Positions 16,265 through 23,969 of a stretch of DNA of 64,000 nt are shown here, in pieces. Position 1 is the stretch's first letter, and every line of letters begins with the position of its first letter. The position numbers and the translations under genes were made by a program. The notes beneath the pieces were generated by a model. It made no database searches. It was not told where the DNA came from and worked only from the letters and a program-made list of their open reading frames with translations. The stretch is taken from NCBI RefSeq assembly GCF_049674955.1, contig NZ_CP187232.1, positions 3,596,001-3,660,000 of the forward strand. The letters run 5' to 3'. The stretch comes from Sphaerisporangium viridialbum (GTDB taxonomy: Bacteria > Actinomycetota > Actinomycetes > Streptosporangiales > Streptosporangiaceae).

Positions 16265-18943
16265 GTGGGTGAGGGAAGCTCGCGGAAGCCTGGAAGGGCG
16301 GCGGATCCTCTCGACCTGCTGCCGATGGTCTTCGCGCGCCCGGCCGAGGCCCTCGCCGGGGCCCGCGACCTGCTCTCCTCCGGCCCGGCGCCGCACGACG
16401 CCTCCGTCGCCCACCAGGTCATCGGCATCTGGGAGCGCGACTTCGGCGATCTCACCCTCGCGGTCGGCCACCTGAGGCGCGCGCGCTCGCTGGCCCGCCG
16501 CAGCGGCGACGCCGACCGTGAGGCCGACGCGCTCGCCGCCCTCGGCGTCGCGGTGGTCTACACGGGCCGTACGGCCGAGGGCCTGCGCGTGCTCGACGCG
16601 GGCGTGGCGCGCGGGGACGGCCTCACGGCGGCCCGCGTGCTGTTCCGCAGGGGCCGCGTCCTGTGGATACTCGGGCGGCACCGCGAGGCGCTCGACGACC
16701 TCCGCCGGGCCGTCCCCGTGCTGCGCGACGCCGATGACACCATCTGGACCGCCCGGGCGCTCACGCTGCGCGGGCTCGTCCACCTGGCCTTCGGGTCCAC
16801 CGAGCAGGCCGACAGGGACTTCGTCGCCGCCGAGCGGCTGTGGGACCGCACCCACCAGGACCACGACCGCAGCGTGGCGGTGTGGAACCGCGGCGGGGCG
16901 GCGTTCCGCTCCGGCGACCTGCCCACCGCCCTGCGCTATTTCGACGAGGCGGCCAGGCGCTTCGAGGCCCTCGGCACGCCGGCGTTCGGCCTGAACATCG
17001 ACCGGTGCGACGTGCTGCTCGCCGCCGGGCTCGCCGACGAGGCGCTCCAGGAGGCCGACGGCGCGACGGCCTTGCTGGAGCGCACGCGCGGGCAGAGCAC
17101 CATGAAGGCCGAGCTGCTTCTGATCGCCGCCCGGGCCGCCATGGCGGCGGGCGACCCCGACACCGCCGTCGCGCGCGCCTGGGCCGCGCTGCGGCTGTTC
17201 GCCGGCCAGCGGCGCGAGTGGGGGGAGGCCCACGCGCGCCTGGTGCTGTTCCGGTCGCGCGTCGCCACCGGCAGGATCTCCGGCCGGCTCGTACGGGACA
17301 TCGCCGCCGTGGCCACCCGACTGTCCGAGCTGGGATCCCCCGACACGGTGCAGGCCTCCCTGCTCGCGGGACGGGTGGCGCTCGCGCTCGGCTGGCCGCA
17401 GGACGCCGACCGCCATCTGGCCGCCGCCGCGCTCGGCCGTCACCGGGGCCCCGCGCTCGCGCGGGCCGACGGGTGGCTGGCCGAGGCGCTGCGCGCGATG
17501 GCCGCGGGCCGGGGCAGGAGGGGCGTGCTCCACGCCTGCCGCCGGGGGCTCGACGTGCTCGACGAGCACCGGCTGGCGCTCGGCGCCTCGGAGCTGCGCG
17601 CACGCGCGACGGCGCAGGGAGCCGAGCTCGCGGCGCTCGCCCAGCGCGTGAGCCTGCGGCCGGGCAACGCCCGGGGCCTGCTGGTCTGGAGCGAGCGCTG
17701 GCGGGCCACCGCGCTGGCGGTGCCGCCGACCCGGCCGCCGGACGACCAGGAGCTGCTCCGCGAGGTGAGCGCCTTCCGCGAGATCACCAGCCGCCTTGAG
17801 TCCGCACGGTCCCAGGGCACGCCCGCCCCCGCCCTGGAGCGCGAGCAGCGGCGGCTGGAGAAGGCCATCCGCGCGCGCACACTCCGGGCGCGCAGCGAGG
17901 GCACGATCAACGGCCGCCCCTTCGACGCCGGGGCCCTCCTCGACCGCCTGGGCGACCGGCTGCTCGTCGAGATCGTGGACGTCGGCGGTGACGTCCATGT
18001 GCTGCTGTGCGGCAGGGGGAGGGTGCGCCGGTTCCAGGCCGGCCGCACCGCCGACGCCGCCATCGAGATCGACCACGTCCGCGCCGCGCTTCGCAGGCTC
18101 GCGTACGAGAGGACGGCGCGGCGGGACGGCGGGGGGCCGGCCGGCCGGCGGGCGGATGAGCGGGCTGCGGAGCGGCTCGGCCTCCTCGAGTCGGGCGCTC
18201 GCCGCCTGCAGGAGATGCTGCTCGGCCCGGCCCTCGCCCATCTCGGGAACGGCCCGGTGGTGATGGTGCCCCCGGGACGGCTGCACGGGGTGCCCTGGGC
18301 GGCGCTGCCCGCCCTGCGCGACCGGGTGCTCGGCGTCTCGCCGTCCGCGGGCGCGTGGCTGCGCGCCGATGACGTGCCGCCGCCGCTCGGCGCGGACATC
18401 GTGCTCGTGCGCGGCCCCGGCCTTGCGACCTTCGGCGCCGAGGTGCCGTCCCTGGCGAGCCGGTACGGCGAGGCCACCGTGCTGGAGGGCGGCACCGCCA
18501 CCGCCCCCGCGGTCCTGAAGGCCATCGACGGCAGCCTGCTCGCGCACATCGCCGCGCACGGCACCTTCCGCGCGGACAGCCCCATGTTCTCCTCGCTCCG
18601 CATGGACGACGGCGAGCTCACCGTCCACGACGTCGAGCGGCTGCACCGGGCCCCGTACCGCATCGTCCTGCCGAGCTGCGACTCCGGGGTGATGGAGCCG
18701 GTGGGCGCCGACGAGCTGCTCGGGCTGGCGGCGGCGCTGCTGCCGCTCGGCACCGCCGGCATCGTGGCCGGCCTGGTGCCGGTCAGCGACCAGGCGGCGG
18801 TGCCGCTGATGGTCTCCCTGCACGAGGGGCTGCGCGCCGGCATGGGCATGGCCGAGGCCCTTCGCGACGCCAGGCGCGCGCTGCCGCGCGACCCGCTGCA
18901 CCAGGCGACCGGCTGGTCGTTCACGGCCATCGGCGCCGCCTGA
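16265..18943 (+). CDS. TPR-CHAT protease (caspase/separase-like)
   Basis: This 892-residue protein has an alpha-helical tetratricopeptide-type array from about residue 40 to 470 (for example AVGHLRRARSLARRSGD, ALDDLRRAVPVLRD, ALRYFDEAARRFEALG), then a linker and a CHAT domain (about 545-892). The catalytic pair is visible: His765 in IAAHGTF and Cys805 in LPSCDSG. CHAT proteases are clan CD cysteine proteases used in bacterial conflict and cell-death systems, with the TPRs sensing a partner. It has no signal peptide. It diverges from the subtilase/sigma operon across 120 bp and is followed 92 nt later by a zinc protease, so the three proteases probably work in one pathway. The GTG start is close to the probable transcription start. 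Confidence 0.9.
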   Translation: MGEGSSRKPGRAADPLDLLPMVFARPAEALAGARDLLSSGPAPHDASVAHQVIGIWERDFGDLTLAVGHLRRARSLARRSGDADREADALAALGVAVVYTGRTAEGLRVLDAGVARGDGLTAARVLFRRGRVLWILGRHREALDDLRRAVPVLRDADDTIWTARALTLRGLVHLAFGSTEQADRDFVAAERLWDRTHQDHDRSVAVWNRGGAAFRSGDLPTALRYFDEAARRFEALGTPAFGLNIDRCDVLLAAGLADEALQEADGATALLERTRGQSTMKAELLLIAARAAMAAGDPDTAVARAWAALRLFAGQRREWGEAHARLVLFRSRVATGRISGRLVRDIAAVATRLSELGSPDTVQASLLAGRVALALGWPQDADRHLAAAALGRHRGPALARADGWLAEALRAMAAGRGRRGVLHACRRGLDVLDEHRLALGASELRARATAQGAELAALAQRVSLRPGNARGLLVWSERWRATALAVPPTRPPDDQELLREVSAFREITSRLESARSQGTPAPALEREQRRLEKAIRARTLRARSEGTINGRPFDAGALLDRLGDRLLVEIVDVGGDVHVLLCGRGRVRRFQAGRTADAAIEIDHVRAALRRLAYERTARRDGGGPAGRRADERAAERLGLLESGARRLQEMLLGPALAHLGNGPVVMVPPGRLHGVPWAALPALRDRVLGVSPSAGAWLRADDVPPPLGADIVLVRGPGLATFGAEVPSLASRYGEATVLEGGTATAPAVLKAIDGSLLAHIAAHGTFRADSPMFSSLRMDDGELTVHDVERLHRAPYRIVLPSCDSGVMEPVGADELLGLAAALLPLGTAGIVAGLVPVSDQAAVPLMVSLHEGLRAGMGMAEALRDARRALPRDPLHQATGWSFTAIGAA

Positions 18944-19035
18944 GCCGCCGAATCCCGACTTAGGTAGGGGGTGACTCATGCGCGGGTGAGGCCCTTGTCC
19001 TGAGCCTGGTGGGGACACCGGACAGGAGGCGTCCC

Positions 19036-20133
19036 ATGACCACATACAGCGAGCGCCGCGAATACTGCTCTCTGCCCCCGCAATCCACCCCCGTTCACGC
19101 CGCCGGGCTCGCCGGCACCCGGCTCGAAGCCCTCATCCTGGGCCGGCTGAAGTGGCTGAACGGCACGGTGCTGCACTACTACTTCTTCGACCGCGAGACC
19201 GACGGATCCACCGTGACGGCCGCGGACGGCACGTCCGGCTTCGTGTCCTGGGTGGGCGGCAAGGACCAGCAGGACGTCGTCCGCGAGAGCTTCCTGGCCT
19301 GGAAGGACCTCGGCATCGGGCTGGAGTTCGCCGAGGTGGACGACCGGGCGGAGGCCGAGGTGCGCATCGGCTTCATGCGGGGCGACGGATCCTGGGCCTA
19401 CCTCGGGCGCGACGCGCTGAGCATCGCCACCGACGCCCGCACGGTCAACTACGGCTGGCCGCTCACCACCCCCTACGGGCACACCACGGCGCTGCACGAG
19501 ATCGGCCACGTCATCGGCATGCCGCACGAGCACCAGAGCCCGTTCGCCGGCATCGTCTGGGACGAGGAGGCGGTCTACCGGGACTTCGGCGCCCCTCCGA
19601 ACGGCTGGTCGCGGGAGAAGACCTTCAACAACGTGATCCGCAAGCTGGACCAGTCGGAGGTGACCGGCTCGGTCTGGGACGCGTCGTCGATCATGGAGTA
19701 CACCTTCGGGCCCGGGCTCATCCTCGAACCCGAGCAGTACCGGCACGGGGTGTTCCCGCCGGGCATGATCTCGGTGCTGGACGCGGAGTTCGCCCGCCAG
19801 TGGTACCCGCCGATGAAACCGGCGGGGCCGTCGCTGCTGTCCCCGTTCACCTCCGTCCCGCTCGGCCTGTCCTCCGGTGAGCAGGCCGACTACCTGATCG
19901 TGCCGGAGGGCACCCGGGACTACACGGTGGCGATGTTCGGCCAGAGCGACACCGTGCTCGGACTGTTCGAGGAGATCGACGGGGAGCCGCGCTACGTGGC
20001 GGCCGACGACGACTCCGGGCGGCCGCACAACTCCTCCGTCACCGCGCACCTGGTCAAGGGCCGCCGCTACGTCGCGCGCGTGCGGCTGTACTCGGCGAGG
20101 GGGTCGGGACAGACGGCGATCATGTACTGGTGA
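19036..20133 (+). CDS. Astacin-like (M12A-type) zinc metalloprotease
   Basis: The 365-residue protein carries the metzincin zinc site HEIGHVIGMPH (His154, Glu155, His158, Gly161, His164), continued by EHQSP as in bacterial astacins, and the Met-turn SIMEY with Met220. The C-terminal 100 residues form a beta-rich domain (PEGTRDYTVAMFGQSDTVL, then VKGRRYVARVRLYSA) like bacterial pre-peptidase C-terminal domains. The ATG at 19036 is chosen over a start at 19009 because it follows GGAGG. No signal peptide or obvious propeptide is seen, which is odd for this family and supports an intracellular job with the CHAT protease upstream. Confidence 0.88.
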   Translation: MTTYSERREYCSLPPQSTPVHAAGLAGTRLEALILGRLKWLNGTVLHYYFFDRETDGSTVTAADGTSGFVSWVGGKDQQDVVRESFLAWKDLGIGLEFAEVDDRAEAEVRIGFMRGDGSWAYLGRDALSIATDARTVNYGWPLTTPYGHTTALHEIGHVIGMPHEHQSPFAGIVWDEEAVYRDFGAPPNGWSREKTFNNVIRKLDQSEVTGSVWDASSIMEYTFGPGLILEPEQYRHGVFPPGMISVLDAEFARQWYPPMKPAGPSLLSPFTSVPLGLSSGEQADYLIVPEGTRDYTVAMFGQSDTVLGLFEEIDGEPRYVAADDDSGRPHNSSVTAHLVKGRRYVARVRLYSARGSGQTAIMYW

Positions 20134-20256
20134 GCCGGACCGCCGGCACCGGGGTCAGGCGCGCGTCAACTCCTTCTCAAGTGCCCCCCATTGGAGGGAG
20201 GCGTGGGCGGGGATGGGTAGCCATCCCAGCAGTTGTCCATCAAGGGGGATAGGGGC

Positions 20257-20730
20257 ATGAAACGTGCTGTTTTGGGCGCGATGATGCTCGGGGGCGCCGG
20301 CCTGGGCGTGATGCGCTGGCTCACGTCGCGCCAGACCAAGGCCAGGGCACGGCGGGAGGCGAGCCGGTGGCTGATGGTCACCATCAACCGCCGGCCCGAG
20401 GAGGTGGTGCCGGACGGGCGCCTGCCCGAACCGCTGGCGCGGCTGGGCGAGACGATCGAGGTGCAGGTCAGGGAGGCTCCCGGCGACCGCGGCACCGAGC
20501 TCGGAGCGCGGCCGGTCACGCCGGCGCCCACGGGCGTCGACGAGGTCATGGCGCGCCTCGCCGGGGAGGACCCGCGCCAGGCGGTACGGAGGGCTCTGCG
20601 GGAGTCCAAGTGCCTGATCGAGACCGGGGAGGTGCTGCGGCCCGACGAGCCGCCGACGACGCGGCCCACCCCCACTGGAAGGCTTGCGGATCTCGCCGCG
20701 CAGCGCGCGGGCGGGGAGGGACGGCTGTGA
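20257..20730 (+). CDS. Short SRPBCC-like protein with N-terminal membrane segment
   Basis: The 157-residue protein has one hydrophobic segment at residues 1-20 and then WLMVTINRRPEEV, which matches the first strand of SRPBCC (START-like cyclase) proteins. PGDRGTELGARP and LAGEDPRQAVRRALRESKCLIETGEVL match the C-terminal strand and long helix of the same family. The middle of the usual 150-residue fold is missing, so this looks like an internally shortened member. Family members of this type often lie beside zinc alcohol dehydrogenases in actinobacteria, as here, where the stop overlaps the next GTG. Ligand and role are unknown. Confidence 0.55.
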   Translation: MKRAVLGAMMLGGAGLGVMRWLTSRQTKARARREASRWLMVTINRRPEEVVPDGRLPEPLARLGETIEVQVREAPGDRGTELGARPVTPAPTGVDEVMARLAGEDPRQAVRRALRESKCLIETGEVLRPDEPPTTRPTPTGRLADLAAQRAGGEGRL

Positions 20731-21902
20731 AGGCACTCACCTGGCAGGGCATCAACGATCTGTCGGTGGAGCGCGTGCCCGACCCTCGGATCCTCAACGC
20801 CCAGGACGCGATCGTCAAGGTACGGCTGACCACCACCTGCGGCTCCGACCTGCACCTTCTCGGCGGCTACATCCCGGCCATGCGCGCCGGGGACGTCATC
20901 GGCCACGAGTTCCTCGGCGAGGTCGTCGAGGTCGGCTCCGAGGTCCGCAGGCACAGGGTGGGCGACCGGGTGGTGGTGTGCTCGGTCATCGGCTGCGGGC
21001 GGTGCTGGCACTGCGAGCACGACATGTGGTCCCTGTGCGAGAACAGCAACCCCAAGCCGGGCATCACGGACATGATGTGGGGCGGGTCGACGGCCGGCAT
21101 CTTCGGCTACTCCCACGCCATGGGCGGCTTCAAGGGCAGCCACGCCGAGTACGCGCGCGTCCCCTTCATCGACTACGGCGCGTTCTCCGTGCCCGACGGA
21201 GTGGACGACCTCAACGCCCTGTTCGCCTCGGACGCGGCGCCCACCGGCTGGATGGGCGCCGATCTCGGCGGGGTGCGCCCGGGTGACGTGGTCGCGGTCT
21301 GGGGGTGCGGCGGCGTGGGCCAGATGGCGGCGCGGGCGGCGATCCTCCTCGGGGCCGACCGGGTCATCGCGATCGACCGCTACCCCGAACGCCTCACGAT
21401 GACCGAGCGCCACATAGGGGCCGAGACCATCGACTACACCCGCACGGACGTCATCGCCGAACTGCGTGAGCGCACCGGCGGCAGAGGTCCGGACGTCTGT
21501 ATCGAGGCGGTCGGCATGGAGGCGGACAGCGCGGGCCCGCAGAAGGTCTACGACAAGGCCAGGCAGCGGCTCCGGCTCGAACAGGACCGTCCCATCGCCG
21601 TGCGGGAGGCCATCCACGCCTGCCGCACGGGTGGCTCGGTGTTCGTCCTCGGCGTCTTCGCCGGGATGGTCGACAAGTTCCCGCTCGGCGCCCTGATGAA
21701 CAAGGGGCTGACGTTCCGGGGGGCGCAGCAGCACGGGCAGCACTACATCCCGAAGCTCCTGGACCTGATGTCCAAGGGCGAGCTGAGGCCGGCCCACCTC
21801 GCGACGCACACGATGACGCTCGACGACGGCCCGAGGGGATACGACATGTTCAAGACCAAGAAGGACGGGTGCGTGCGCGCGGTCTTCCGCCCGTGGGCCT
21901 AG
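20727..21902 (+). CDS. Zinc-dependent alcohol dehydrogenase (formaldehyde-dehydrogenase-like MDR)
   Basis: This 391-residue MDR oxidoreductase has catalytic zinc ligands Cys38, His60 and Glu61 (TTCGSDLH, GHEFLGEVVEVGSEV), a structural zinc site with Cys90, 93, 96 and 104, and a Rossmann motif WGCGGVGQMAARAAILLGA. Length and the extended C-terminal part are like glutathione-independent formaldehyde dehydrogenases and related large MDR enzymes, which keep NAD bound. The substrate is unproven; an aldehyde or alcohol is likely. GTG at 20727 overlaps the previous stop by 4 nt (GTGA), so it is coupled to the SRPBCC-like gene. Confidence 0.88.
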   Translation: MKALTWQGINDLSVERVPDPRILNAQDAIVKVRLTTTCGSDLHLLGGYIPAMRAGDVIGHEFLGEVVEVGSEVRRHRVGDRVVVCSVIGCGRCWHCEHDMWSLCENSNPKPGITDMMWGGSTAGIFGYSHAMGGFKGSHAEYARVPFIDYGAFSVPDGVDDLNALFASDAAPTGWMGADLGGVRPGDVVAVWGCGGVGQMAARAAILLGADRVIAIDRYPERLTMTERHIGAETIDYTRTDVIAELRERTGGRGPDVCIEAVGMEADSAGPQKVYDKARQRLRLEQDRPIAVREAIHACRTGGSVFVLGVFAGMVDKFPLGALMNKGLTFRGAQQHGQHYIPKLLDLMSKGELRPAHLATHTMTLDDGPRGYDMFKTKKDGCVRAVFRPWA

Positions 21903-22011
21903 CCCTCTCCCGCCCCGCCTCCTTCACGCCCTCGCCGCGATCACCTCGCGGCGGGGGCGTCGGCGTGCGGGCACCCGGAACAGGCGGCGACGGCCGAGTT
22001 CGGCTGAGTCC

Positions 22012-22035
22012 AAGGTCCCCGCCGCCCGGGACCTT
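22012..22035. promoter_or_regulatory. Inverted repeat AAGGTCCC / GGGACCTT, 8-nt spacer
   Basis: The arms 22012-22019 and 22028-22035 are exact complements. Each contains the GGGACC half-site found in the DevR-type palindrome at 26356, but in everted order. It lies 68 bp before the CBS gene and 110 bp after the dehydrogenase stop, so it could be a DevR-linked site or a terminator stem. Confidence 0.4.
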
Positions 22036-22102
22036 CGGCGCTGACGGGGCCGAGGGGACGAGCGGGATGCTCGAACCAGGGCGGGAAGTCAGGGAGGCAG
22101 CC

Positions 22103-22768
22103 ATGATCATGAATGTCGGGGACGTCATGGGCAGGGTGGCCATCGCGGTCGAGCTGAACACGTCGTTCGCGGACCTCGTCGAGACGATGCGCCGCTTCAA
22201 GGTCGGCGCCGTCGCGGTGATCGACCCCGACCGGCGGCCGGTGGGAGTGGTGTCCGCGCACGACCTGCTGCTCAGGGAGATCGACACGCCGCGCGGGGGA
22301 GGGGTGTTCGAGGGTCACCGGCAGCGCAGGGAGCGCGCCAAGGCCGCGGGGAGCACGGCCGCCCAGGTCATGACGACCCCCGCGATCACCGTGACCGAGC
22401 GGACGCCGGTCAGGGAGGCGGCCCGGATCATGCACGACCACCGGATCAGGCAGCTGCCCGTGATCGACGCCAACGGCAAGATCGTCGGTACCGTCCACCA
22501 GTCCGACCTGCTCAAGATCTTCGTACGCCCGCCCTCGGACGTTCGCGCCGACGTCGACGACGCCCTCTGGCGCGCCTCCGTCGACCCCGACACGCTCTCG
22601 GTCATGGTCGACCACGGCCTGGTGTCGCTGCGGGGGACGGTCGCGCGGCGCTCGCAGATCGCGCAGGCGGTCGAGGCGGTGCAGGCGATCGACGGCGTCA
22701 TCGAGGTGGACGACCACATGTGCTACGAGACCGACGACCTCGCCACCGTGCCGCCCCTGTACCTCTGA
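22103..22768 (+). CDS. CBS-domain pair plus BON domain protein
   Basis: The 221-residue protein has two CBS motifs: residues about 5-65, with GAVAVIDPDRRPVGVVSAHDLL, and about 85-145, with VMTTPAITVTERTPVREAARIM and QLPVIDANGKIVGTVHQSDLL. A BON domain (about 150-215; VMVDHGLVSLRGTVARRSQIA) follows. CBS pairs bind adenine nucleotides; BON binds membranes or other hydrophobic partners. Such CBS-BON proteins recur in DosR-type dormancy regulons beside universal stress proteins, as here. The ATG at 22103 follows GGGAGG; a second ATG at 22109 is also possible. Confidence 0.88.
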   Translation: MIMNVGDVMGRVAIAVELNTSFADLVETMRRFKVGAVAVIDPDRRPVGVVSAHDLLLREIDTPRGGGVFEGHRQRRERAKAAGSTAAQVMTTPAITVTERTPVREAARIMHDHRIRQLPVIDANGKIVGTVHQSDLLKIFVRPPSDVRADVDDALWRASVDPDTLSVMVDHGLVSLRGTVARRSQIAQAVEAVQAIDGVIEVDDHMCYETDDLATVPPLYL

Positions 22769-22897
22769 GCGCCCTCTCGCCGTGCCCGCCGCACAGGACC
22801 CCCCGGACCGGTGCCTCCCGGCGTCGTGTGAAGGTGGAAGCAGGACGCGAGGCCCGTCCCGGCGGGCCGGTGTCGGGGTCGTGGGGAGGAGCGGGCG

Positions 22898-23794
22898 ATG
22901 GCCGGACAGATCGTCGTCGGGATCGACGGTTCCCCGTCGGCGGCGGCCGCGGTGGAGTGGGCCGCCGACGACGCGATGCGCAGTGGAGCGCGGCTGAGGA
23001 TCGTGCACGTCTGGGAGCCGTGGTCGTACGACTTCCCGTTCAAGGCGGCGCCCCGCTCGCAGAGCTCGCTTCCCGCCTACTGGACGGGCGCGCTGCGGTC
23101 GGCCGTCGAGTGGGTGCACGACCACACGCCGGGCGTCGAGGTGAGCTCCGCGCTGGTCACCGGGGCGGTGTCCGAGAGGCTCACCACGGAGTCGGAGTAC
23201 GCCGACGAGCTGATCCTCGGCAGCAAGGGGCTCGGCGGCCTCACGGGCCTGGTGCTCGGATCGGTCGGCAGGTCGGTCGCCGGGCACGCGGAGGGCCCGG
23301 TGGTGGTGGTGCGCCGCTCCGCCCCCACCCGGAACGGCGAGATCGTCGTCGGCTTCGACGGGTCGGAGGCGTCCCAGGCCGCCATGGAGTACGCCCTGCG
23401 GCAGGCCAGGCTGCGGGGAGCGCGGGTGCAGGTCCTGTACGCCTGGTCGGCGCCGCCGTTCGCGCCGGACGCGACCGCCTACGCGGGCGGGGTGCGTACG
23501 GCGGTGGAGGAGGAGTCGCGTGAGGTCCGGCGCCGCCTGGACCCCTGGCAGGAGCGCTATCCCGACGTGCGGATGGTCGGCTCGGCCGTCCGGGGGCACG
23601 CGGTTCCCGCGCTGTCGGACGCCTCGCGGGAGGCCGACCTGGTCGTGGTCGGCTCCGGGGCGCGCGGCGCGTTCGGCCGCGGCTTCACGGGCTCGGTGGC
23701 CCACGGCGTCCTGCACCACGCGCGCTGCCCGGTCGCGATCGTACGGCCGCGCCGCCCGCACCCCGGGCCCCCGGCCGCCGCCACTCCGCGCTGA
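22898..23794 (+). CDS. Tandem universal stress protein
   Basis: The 298-residue protein contains two UspA domains (1-142 and about 147-290). Both have the start strand (IVVGIDGSPS; IVVGFDGSEAS) and the ATP-binding glycine motif (GSKGLGGLTGLVLGSVG; GSGARGAFGRGFTGSVA). Two-domain UspA proteins of the DosR regulon bind ATP and slow growth under hypoxia in mycobacteria; the same role here is inferred from neighbours. GGGGAGGAG lies seven bases before the ATG. Confidence 0.92.
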   Translation: MAGQIVVGIDGSPSAAAAVEWAADDAMRSGARLRIVHVWEPWSYDFPFKAAPRSQSSLPAYWTGALRSAVEWVHDHTPGVEVSSALVTGAVSERLTTESEYADELILGSKGLGGLTGLVLGSVGRSVAGHAEGPVVVVRRSAPTRNGEIVVGFDGSEASQAAMEYALRQARLRGARVQVLYAWSAPPFAPDATAYAGGVRTAVEEESREVRRRLDPWQERYPDVRMVGSAVRGHAVPALSDASREADLVVVGSGARGAFGRGFTGSVAHGVLHHARCPVAIVRPRRPHPGPPAAATPR

Positions 23795-23969
23795 GTCCTG
23801 ACGCCGCCCCGCGCCGAGCCCCACGGCCGGCGGCCGGCGGGCGCGCAAGGGCATCGGCGGGTGCTGGGGTGGCAGGGCGCTGGTCAAGTGGTGCCCGATC
23901 TTTGCGTAAATGTCCTGACCTGGCCGTTCGTACGGATTCGGGTGGGGCGCCGTGTGGGAGACTTCCTGT

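Noticed and set aside
16265..18930. Long minus-strand frames opposite the CHAT gene
   Set aside because: Low-complexity antisense translation without motifs; the plus strand carries complete TPR and CHAT features.
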